In this document: positions 58,037 through 64,000 of the stretch, piece after piece
How the letters are laid out: each line of letters starts with the position of its first letter
Numbering within the stretch: position 1 is the stretch's first letter
NCBI GenBank assembly: GCA_944323755.1
Contig: CALUTR010000005.1
Coordinates: 52,296 to 116,295 of the forward strand
Direction of reading: 5' to 3'
DNA length: 64,000 nt
Source: an uncultured Helicobacteraceae bacterium
GTDB taxonomy: Bacteria > Campylobacterota > Campylobacteria > Campylobacterales > Helicobacteraceae
Notes under the pieces: generated by a model
What the model was told of the DNA's origin: nothing
Database searches by the model: none
The model's input: the letters and a program-made list of their open reading frames with translations, nothing else
Made by a program: the position numbers and the translations under genes

Positions 58037-58999
58037 ATGGATTTTAAAGAAATTGCAAAAGAAGTTTTAATCAATGAGGCAAATGAGCTGATAGAGGCTT
58101 CAAACAAAATAGATTCTAAAAATATAGATAAAATCATTAATGAAATCTATAATACAAAAGGTAGAGTTGTTGTAATTGGTGTCGGAAAAAGTGGGCTAGT
58201 TGGACAAAAAATAGCAGCAACTCTATCTAGCACAGGAACACCAAGCTTTTTTATACACCCTACAGAAGCAATGCACGGGGATTTAGGAATGATAGACAAA
58301 AATGATATCATACTTGCTATAAGCTATAGTGGTAAAAGTGATGAGCTATCAAGCCTTATGCCACACTTAAAACGATTATCACACAAAATAATCACAATGA
58401 CAAAAGATAAAAATAGCCCCATATCTAAACAAGGTGATTATTTTCTTGATATTAGCGTCTCAAAAGAAGCCTGTCCTCTAAATATAGCACCAACATCATC
58501 TACAACATTAACACTCGCATTAGGCGATGCAATAGCCATATGTCTAATGAAAAAAAGAAATTTTAAAGATAGCGATTTTGCAGCTTTCCACCCTGGTGGT
58601 AGTCTAGGGAAAAGACTTTTTGTAAAAATTAAAGATTTAATGCAAAAGGAAAACCTACCAATAGTATCAAAAAATGTAACATTAAAAGAAGCGATAATAA
58701 AAATGACTAATGGAAAACTAGGAAGCGTATTAATCGCAGAAAATAATAAATTAATAGGAATGCTAAGTGATGGCGATCTAAGACGCGCAATGTTAAGAGA
58801 TGATTTCAATCTAGGTGCAAAGGCTATAGATTATGCGACAAAAAATCCAAAAATTTGTGATGATGAAAATACACTAGCATTTGATATATTGCATTTAATT
58901 GAAGATTCTAAGATTCAATTACTTATAATAACCAATAAAAATAAAGAAATAAAAGGTGCAATCCATATACACAAACTTGTAGAAGCTGGAATCCAATAA
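58037..58999 (+). CDS. kdsD: Arabinose-5-phosphate isomerase
   Basis: KdsD interconverts ribulose 5-phosphate and arabinose 5-phosphate, the entry to Kdo. The 320 residues comprise a SIS domain (VIGVGKSGLVGQKIA, STGTPSFFIHPTEAMHGDLG, SYSGKSDEL) and two CBS domains (from ~200). The KpsF/GutQ/KdsD paralogues cannot be split by sequence alone, but the LPS context (waaA present) supports KdsD. Confidence 0.93.
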   Translation: MDFKEIAKEVLINEANELIEASNKIDSKNIDKIINEIYNTKGRVVVIGVGKSGLVGQKIAATLSSTGTPSFFIHPTEAMHGDLGMIDKNDIILAISYSGKSDELSSLMPHLKRLSHKIITMTKDKNSPISKQGDYFLDISVSKEACPLNIAPTSSTTLTLALGDAIAICLMKKRNFKDSDFAAFHPGGSLGKRLFVKIKDLMQKENLPIVSKNVTLKEAIIKMTNGKLGSVLIAENNKLIGMLSDGDLRRAMLRDDFNLGAKAIDYATKNPKICDDENTLAFDILHLIEDSKIQLLIITNKNKEIKGAIHIHKLVEAGIQ

Positions 59000-59012
59000 A
59001 AAGAGCAAAATA

Positions 59013-59252
59013 ATGTTTGATAAAATAGATATAATAATACGAGATATAGAAGATATACAACAAGAAATAAAGATACTATTAGGTATGCACAAAATAAGCC
59101 TTATAGATTATATTATGATAAAAAGATGCAGTATGGATTATCCACCACATTTGCAAATGTGGATGCTAGAACAAATAGATGCAGAGATAGATAAGCTAAA
59201 ATCAAAAATTGATGAATTAAATAAAGTAAAAAAAGAATTCTTGATTTGGTGA
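59013..59252 (+). CDS. Small helical protein of unknown function
   Basis: This 79-residue protein looks like two helices joined by a turn (SMDYPPHLQMWM), with a coiled-coil end (EQIDAEIDKLKSKIDELNKVKKE). No signal or membrane segment. It lies 13 bases after kdsD and just before pyrD with tight spacing, so it is cotranscribed. I do not recognise it. Confidence 0.65.
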   Translation: MFDKIDIIIRDIEDIQQEIKILLGMHKISLIDYIMIKRCSMDYPPHLQMWMLEQIDAEIDKLKSKIDELNKVKKEFLIW

Positions 59253-59262
59253 GGGTTTGTTT

Positions 59263-60315
59263 ATGTATAGCACAATAAGACCTCTTTTATTCAAATTTGA
59301 TCCAGAAAATATACACGCAATAACAGAAAAACTTCTAATTGCTGCGCAAGCTACACCTATGGCTTTAGAATATTTAGCAAAACGATACTGCATTATAGAT
59401 GATAGATTAAAGCAAAATATATGTGGATTAAGCTTCTATAATCCAGTTGGGCTTGGGGCAGGATTTGACAAAAATGCAACAATGGCAAAAGCACTTAGCG
59501 CGCTTGGATTTGGATTTATAGAGGTAGGGACAATCACTCCAAAACCACAAGATGGAAATCCAAAACCTAGAATCTTTAGATTTGTAGAAGAAAAAAGTAT
59601 TCAAAATGCAATGGGTTTCAATAATGATGGTGGAAAAAAAATACTCCAAAGACTCAAAAGAATATATCCATATGTGATACCAATTGGTATAAACATAGGC
59701 AAAAATAAAATAACAGAGCAAGAAAAAGTAATATTTGATTACAAAAAACTAGTATCAACTTTTAAAGATACTAGTGATTATTTTACACTTAATCTATCAT
59801 CACCAAATACACCAAATTTACGAGATCTACAAAATGAGGAATTCATAAAATTACTTCTAGTAGAGCTAAGATCGCAAACAGATAAGCCTATATTTTTAAA
59901 AATCTCTCCAGATATGGATATAGATTATATGCTAAATGTATGTGAGTGTGCTGTGGATAATGGTGCTGATGGAATCATTGCTACAAATACAACAATTGAT
60001 TACTCGCTAGTAAAAAACCCAAAAGATAAAGGTGGAATAAGTGGACAAGCCCTGAAAAAGCGATCAAGGGAAGTATTTCAAATACTAAGTGAAAATCTAT
60101 TTGAAAAAACAACATTAATTTCAATAGGCGGAATAGATGATGGCGAGGAGGCTTATGAGAGGATAAAACTTGGTGCTTCACTTATCCAAATCTACACAAC
60201 TATGATATTTGAAGGTCCTTGTGTGATTAGAGAAATAAACAAAACAATATTAGAAAAATTAGAAGAAGATGGATTCAAAAACATAAGTGAAGCCGTTGGA
60301 AAAAGTCTATGCTAG
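59263..60315 (+). CDS. pyrD: Dihydroorotate dehydrogenase (quinone)
   Basis: PyrD oxidises dihydroorotate to orotate in pyrimidine synthesis, passing electrons to quinone; class 2 enzymes sit on the inner membrane through an N-terminal helix. The 350 residues have NPVGLGAGFDKN, GFIEVGTITPKPQ, NLSSPNTPNLRDLQ and ISIGGIDDGEEAYERI. The ATG at 59263 has GAGGG seven bases before it and is preferred to a TTG two codons earlier. Confidence 0.96.
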   Translation: MYSTIRPLLFKFDPENIHAITEKLLIAAQATPMALEYLAKRYCIIDDRLKQNICGLSFYNPVGLGAGFDKNATMAKALSALGFGFIEVGTITPKPQDGNPKPRIFRFVEEKSIQNAMGFNNDGGKKILQRLKRIYPYVIPIGINIGKNKITEQEKVIFDYKKLVSTFKDTSDYFTLNLSSPNTPNLRDLQNEEFIKLLLVELRSQTDKPIFLKISPDMDIDYMLNVCECAVDNGADGIIATNTTIDYSLVKNPKDKGGISGQALKKRSREVFQILSENLFEKTTLISIGGIDDGEEAYERIKLGASLIQIYTTMIFEGPCVIREINKTILEKLEEDGFKNISEAVGKSLC

Positions 60316-60323
60316 GATTTATG

Positions 60324-61625
60324 ATGATTAAAAATATTTTCTTTGGAGTAATTTTAATGAGTAGTTATATGTTTTCAAGTGCATTGTATAAATATGAAGA
60401 GTTAGAGCTAGAAAATGGGTTAAAAATTGTTGCAATACCTATGAACAACAATAGCAGTGTTATTGATATTAATGTTTTTTACAAAGTTGGAAGCAGAAAT
60501 GAAATTATGGGCAAAAGTGGTATAGCGCATATGCTAGAACATATGAATTTTAAAAGCACGAAGAATCTAAAAAGTGGAGAATTTGACAATATTGTAAAAA
60601 GATTTGGTGGAAACACAAATGCCTCTACAAGTTTTGACTACACTAGATATTACATAAAAGCAAATAAAAATAATTTAGATAAATCTTTAGAATTATTTGC
60701 AGAAATGATGAGTAATCTATCACTAAAAGATGATGAATTTCAAACAGAAAGAGATGTTGTAAGCGAAGAAAGGCTATGGAGAACCGATAATTCTCCTATG
60801 GGTTATTTATATTTTAGATTGTTTAATACCGCATTTTTATATCATTCATATCATTGGACACCAATAGGATTTATGGATGATATACAATCTTGGAATATAA
60901 CAGATATTAGAGAATTTTATAAAACATACTATCAGCCAAAAAATGCAATTATCGTAGTAGCTGGAGACATAGATGCAGATATTGTATTTAATAGTGCAAA
61001 AAAATATTTCAATGAAATTAAAAATACAAAAGAAATACCAACTATACACACGATAGAGCCAGAACAAACAGATAAAAGATTTATTGATATAAAAAGAGAA
61101 GATCAAGAAGTTGAATTATATGCTTTAGCATATAAGATTCCAAACTTTGAGCATAAAGATCAAAATGCTCTATCTATTCTAAGCTATATTTTAAGTGGTG
61201 GAAAGAGTTCAATTCTAGTTGAGAATCTAGTAAATAAAGAAAAAATAGCCCAAAGTATAGATGCATACAATATGGATTTAAAAGATGAAGGTTTATTTAT
61301 CATAATGGCTATGGGCAATAAAGATATAAAAGCTGAAGAATTAGAAGCATCAATATTAAAGCAATTAGATGATATCAAAGCAGGCAAAATAGAACAAGAG
61401 GAGCTAGATAAAGTAAAAATAAATATAAAAGCTGATTTTATATTTGGATTACAAAATTCATCACAAGTTGCATCTCTATATGGTAGCTATTTTGCAAAAG
61501 GCAACATAAAGCCACTATTAGAATATGAGAATAATTTTGATAAACTAAGTTTGAATGACATTATAGAAGTCGCAAACAAATATTTTAAACAAGAATCATC
61601 AACTACGATATTTTTAAGAAAATAA
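60324..61625 (+). CDS. M16 family zinc peptidase (periplasmic)
   Basis: A pitrilysin-type protease with the inverted zinc motif H-x2-E-H (HMLEH) and the downstream Glu, plus ERDVVSEERL. A signal peptide is present (MIKNIFFGVILMSS). I set the start at the ATG 60324, six bases after AGGA; ATG 60309, which lies in the pyrD end, is less likely. About 433 residues, close to other single-chain M16 proteins of ~430. Substrate unknown; often paired with another M16 subunit, which is not adjacent. Confidence 0.88.
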   Translation: MIKNIFFGVILMSSYMFSSALYKYEELELENGLKIVAIPMNNNSSVIDINVFYKVGSRNEIMGKSGIAHMLEHMNFKSTKNLKSGEFDNIVKRFGGNTNASTSFDYTRYYIKANKNNLDKSLELFAEMMSNLSLKDDEFQTERDVVSEERLWRTDNSPMGYLYFRLFNTAFLYHSYHWTPIGFMDDIQSWNITDIREFYKTYYQPKNAIIVVAGDIDADIVFNSAKKYFNEIKNTKEIPTIHTIEPEQTDKRFIDIKREDQEVELYALAYKIPNFEHKDQNALSILSYILSGGKSSILVENLVNKEKIAQSIDAYNMDLKDEGLFIIMAMGNKDIKAEELEASILKQLDDIKAGKIEQEELDKVKINIKADFIFGLQNSSQVASLYGSYFAKGNIKPLLEYENNFDKLSLNDIIEVANKYFKQESSTTIFLRK

Positions 61626-61634
61626 GGGTTTAAA

Positions 61635-62522
61635 GTGAAAGAAGTTATTGGGGCAATGAGCGCTTTGATCACGCCATTTAAAAATGATAAAGTGGATTTT
61701 GTTTCTTATGAGAAAATAATTAAAAGACAAATAAAATATGGAATGAATGCGTGTGTTACTATGGGTACAACAGGAGAATCTGCCACTCTAAGCCACAAAG
61801 AACATATGGAGTGCATAGAAGCAGCTGTAAACATATGTAAAAAAAGTGATACTTTGGTATTGGCCGGAGCAGGAAGTAATTCAACAAAAGAAGCAATAGA
61901 TTTGGCAAAATTTGCACAAAAAGCCGGTGCAGATGCTATCCTTTGTGTATCTCCATACTATAATAAACCCACACAAGAAGGATTATTTCAGCATTTTTTG
62001 ACCATTGCAAATAGTATTGATATACCAATGATGTTATACAACATACCAGGTAGAACAAATATAAATATAGACATAGATACGATACAAAAGCTTCATAATG
62101 CAAATAAAAATATCTATGCCATAAAAGAAGCTGCCGGAGATATAGAACGAATAGTTGAAATAAATGCTAAAATACCAACCCTAAAAATATTAAGTGGAGA
62201 AGATTCTATAAATTATCCAATCCTTGCAACAGGTGGATGTGGCGTAATATCAGTTACAGGCAATCTTCTTCCAGATAAGATTGTAAATCTAGTCAAATAC
62301 GCAAATAGCGGCGATTATAAAAATAGTCTAAAAGAAAATGCAAATTTATTTGAAATTAATAAGGTATTATTCTGTGAGACTAATCCAATCCCTATAAAAA
62401 CAGCTATGTGGCTGTGTGGTTTGATTGATACATTGGAATTTAGGCTACCTTTAAGTGAGATGAGTAAAGAAAATTTGAAATTATTAGAAAAAACTTTAGA
62501 AAAATATGAGGTAAAACAATGA
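61635..62522 (+). CDS. dapA: 4-hydroxy-tetrahydrodipicolinate synthase
   Basis: DapA condenses aspartate semialdehyde and pyruvate on the way to lysine and diaminopimelate. The 295-residue TIM barrel has [32 protein letters not shown] and the Schiff-base Lys in [12 protein letters not shown] is the start, six bases after AGGG. The stop overlaps the next ATG (ATGA). Confidence 0.97.
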   Translation: MKEVIGAMSALITPFKNDKVDFVSYEKIIKRQIKYGMNACVTMGTTGESATLSHKEHMECIEAAVNICKKSDTLVLAGAGSNSTKEAIDLAKFAQKAGADAILCVSPYYNKPTQEGLFQHFLTIANSIDIPMMLYNIPGRTNINIDIDTIQKLHNANKNIYAIKEAAGDIERIVEINAKIPTLKILSGEDSINYPILATGGCGVISVTGNLLPDKIVNLVKYANSGDYKNSLKENANLFEINKVLFCETNPIPIKTAMWLCGLIDTLEFRLPLSEMSKENLKLLEKTLEKYEVKQ

Positions 62523-63319
62523 GTAATGAACTAAACACTGTAGAATATATGAAAGGGAAAACTCTAGTTATAAGTGGCGCAACAAGAGGAATTGGCAAAG
62601 CCATACTTTATAGATTCGCGCAAAATGGTGTAAATGTCGCATTTACTTATAATAAAAATGAAGAAGAAGCTAAAAAAATTGCTGATGATGTTAGTAAAAA
62701 ATACAACATAAAAGCAAAATACTACCCACTAAATGTATTAGAACCAGAGCAATACATAGAACTCTTCAAGCAAATAGATGAAGATTTTAGTAGAGTAGAT
62801 TTCTTTGTTTCTAATGCAATTATTTATGGACGAAGCGTTGTAGGTGGATTTGCTCCATTTATGAGATTAAAACCAAAAGGCCTAAATAATATTTACACTG
62901 CTACTGTTTTAGCATTTGTTGTAGGAGCACAAGAAGCAGCAAAAAGAATGAAAGAAGTAGGTGGCGGAGCTATTATTTCTTTAAGCTCTACTGGGAATCT
63001 TGTATATATGCCAAACTATGCAGGGCACGGAAATTCAAAAAATGCTGTAGAAACGATGGTTAAATATGCCGCTGCAGAACTTGGAGAATTTGGAATCCGC
63101 GTAAATGCAGTAAGTGGTGGTCCAATTGATACCGATGCGCTTAGGGCTTTTCCAGATTATGATGAAGTTAAAGCAAAAGTAGAAGAACAATCTCCATTAA
63201 AAAGAATGGGGAATCCGCAAGATTTGGCAGGTGCTGCATTTTTCCTATGTGATAAAACACAAAGTGGCTGGCTAACAGGGCAAACAATAGTCATTGATGG
63301 CGGAACAACATTTCAATAA
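62519..63319 (+). CDS. FabL-like enoyl-ACP reductase / short-chain dehydrogenase
   Basis: This 266-residue SDR has the nucleotide-binding GATRGIGKA (residues 20-28) and a catalytic Tyr167 and Lys174 separated by six residues (YAGHGNSK), the Tyr-x6-Lys spacing of enoyl-ACP reductases rather than the Tyr-x3-Lys of ordinary SDRs. That fits FabL, described in Bacillus and in Campylobacterota. In H. pylori the syntenic gene is labelled 7-alpha-hydroxysteroid dehydrogenase, a name that the motif does not support. It may give triclosan tolerance; that is inference. Confidence 0.85.
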   Translation: MSNELNTVEYMKGKTLVISGATRGIGKAILYRFAQNGVNVAFTYNKNEEEAKKIADDVSKKYNIKAKYYPLNVLEPEQYIELFKQIDEDFSRVDFFVSNAIIYGRSVVGGFAPFMRLKPKGLNNIYTATVLAFVVGAQEAAKRMKEVGGGAIISLSSTGNLVYMPNYAGHGNSKNAVETMVKYAAAELGEFGIRVNAVSGGPIDTDALRAFPDYDEVKAKVEEQSPLKRMGNPQDLAGAAFFLCDKTQSGWLTGQTIVIDGGTTFQ

Positions 63320-63342
63320 TCATTTACATTATTAGATAATCT

Positions 63343-63885
63343 ATGTATTACAAAAATATACCAAATATACTAACAATAATTAGAATCATACTAACAATAT
63401 TAATGCTTATTGTTATATTGTATGGTAGAAGCTTATTGCCAAGTTGGGTTGATTATTCGTGGGTTAATTATCTTGCTTGTTTGATATTCTGCATAGCTAG
63501 CTTTACTGATTTTTTCGATGGATATATAGCAAGAACTCACAACATAAAAAGTAAGTTCGGAGAAGTATTTGACCCTCTTGCAGATAAAATGCTAATACTT
63601 GGTGCATTTATTGGATTATTAATATTAGATAGAGCTAATCCTTGGGCTATTTTTTTGATTTTAAGTAGAGAGTTTTTCATAACAGGACTTAGAGTAATGG
63701 CTGCTAGCGATGGGAAAGATATAGCAGCTAGTAATCTAGGGAAATACAAAACTGGTCTTCAAATTGCAGCAATTGCATTTTTATTAGCTGATTTATTTCC
63801 AGGTGGGACATTTTTATTATGGTGTGCAACAATAATAACAATATACTCCGGGTATGAATATACAAAACAATATTATAAAAGTTAA
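63343..63885 (+). CDS. pgsA: CDP-diacylglycerol--glycerol-3-phosphate 3-phosphatidyltransferase
   Basis: PgsA makes phosphatidylglycerol phosphate in the inner membrane. The 180-residue protein has four to five spans and the CDP-alcohol phosphotransferase motif DGYIAR-x8-G-x3-D-x3-D from Asp59 (DGYIAR, GEVFDPLADK). It follows the SDR gene and precedes rseP, as in H. pylori around dapA. Confidence 0.95.
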   Translation: MYYKNIPNILTIIRIILTILMLIVILYGRSLLPSWVDYSWVNYLACLIFCIASFTDFFDGYIARTHNIKSKFGEVFDPLADKMLILGAFIGLLILDRANPWAIFLILSREFFITGLRVMAASDGKDIAASNLGKYKTGLQIAAIAFLLADLFPGGTFLLWCATIITIYSGYEYTKQYYKS

Positions 63886-63890
63886 GACAT

Positions 63891-64000
63891 ATGTGGCTTA
63901 TTGTTTCAATCATTGTTTTATCATTTTTGATATTTTTTCACGAAAGTGGACATTTTCTTACTGCAAGATATTTTGGTGTAAAAGTAGAAGTCTTTAGTAT
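63891..64000 (+). CDS. rseP: Site-2 membrane metalloprotease RseP, N-terminal part
   Basis: Only the first 36 codons are present; the gene runs off the right edge. The ATG at 63891 is followed by a hydrophobic helix containing HESGH (His17, Glu18, His21), the zinc motif of RIP/site-2 proteases. These cut transmembrane anti-sigma factors and remnant signal peptides. Confidence 0.9.
   Translation, partial: MWLIVSIIVLSFLIFFHESGHFLTARYFGVKVEVFS

Noticed and set aside
1464..63890. tRNA genes, CRISPR arrays or insertion sequences in gaps
   Set aside because: The gaps are short; no cloverleaf, no repeat-spacer series and no transposase-like frame was found.

Overview
The window is AT-rich DNA from a member of the Campylobacterota, most likely a Helicobacter. 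The evidence is compositional (AT-rich codons, short gaps, ATGA and TAATG gene overlaps) and syntenic. Several blocks keep the gene order I remember from H. pylori: lgt - pseudouridine synthase - waaA - zinc-ribbon flagellar factor - Nif3 - glyQ, with gpsA at the left edge; rpoN - lptB - tsaE - dnaX; acpS - fliL - rsmD; an HP1076-like gene beside csd4; minD - minE - dprA - ruvX; mreC - mreB - clpX - lpxA - fabZ; rlmN, kdsD, rnj, ksgA; and pyrD - M16 protease - dapA - SDR - pgsA. The presence of hisF and ilvBN, and a relic of a DUF1561 toxin, fit a non-pylori (for example enterohepatic) species. No rRNA, tRNA, CRISPR array or intact insertion sequence was seen.

Layout. 1-10.9 kb: gpsA end, a GT10 fucosyltransferase with a nine-G tract in its 5' end (a phase-variation switch read here in the ON frame), a decayed gene remnant, then a long leftward run of housekeeping, lipoprotein and LPS genes. 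11-19 kb: gamma-carbonic-anhydrase-like protein, lactate permease, Bcp, a split ThrE-type exporter, a c-type-heme-like diguanylate cyclase and glmS. 19-27.6 kb: pldA, rpoN/lptB/tsaE/dnaX, then ilvB-ilvN-lpxD. 27.6-35.8 kb: a FliS co-chaperone-like gene, the cell-shape peptidase csd4, acpS, fliL, rsmD, priA with two small coiled-coil genes, and uvrB.

35.8-41.7 kb is the accessory part. It holds a single-chain restriction-modification enzyme with donor-like codon use, a full-length but heavily broken gene of the DUF1561 / PF07598 (Leptospira virulence-modifying, ricin-B-like lectin) toxin family, and an orphan pseudopilin. 41.8-51.5 kb: minDE, a polysaccharide-deacetylase-like protein, a beta-propeller plus alpha-solenoid protein, dprA, ruvX, then mreBC/clpX/lpxA/fabZ. 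51.5-64 kb: queH with a newly noticed 29-residue membrane peptide gene in front of it, rlmN, a nucleoside phosphorylase-like gene, hisF, ksgA, rnj, kdsD, pyrD, an M16 protease, dapA, a FabL-like reductase, pgsA and the start of rseP. Two identical 16-bp palindromes, one base away from the universal ParB site parS, flank rlmN and mark a probable chromosomal centromere.

How the genes work together: much of the window serves the envelope (lgt, waaA, lptB, lpxD, lpxA, fabZ, kdsD, glmS, mreBC, csd4, pldA, pgsA) and motility regulation (rpoN, fliL, the HP0958-like protein, the HP1076-like protein). The accessory segment and the phase-variable fucosyltransferase are the parts that interact with phage, DNA uptake and host. 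Gene order comparisons come from memory of H. pylori 26695, not from a search.
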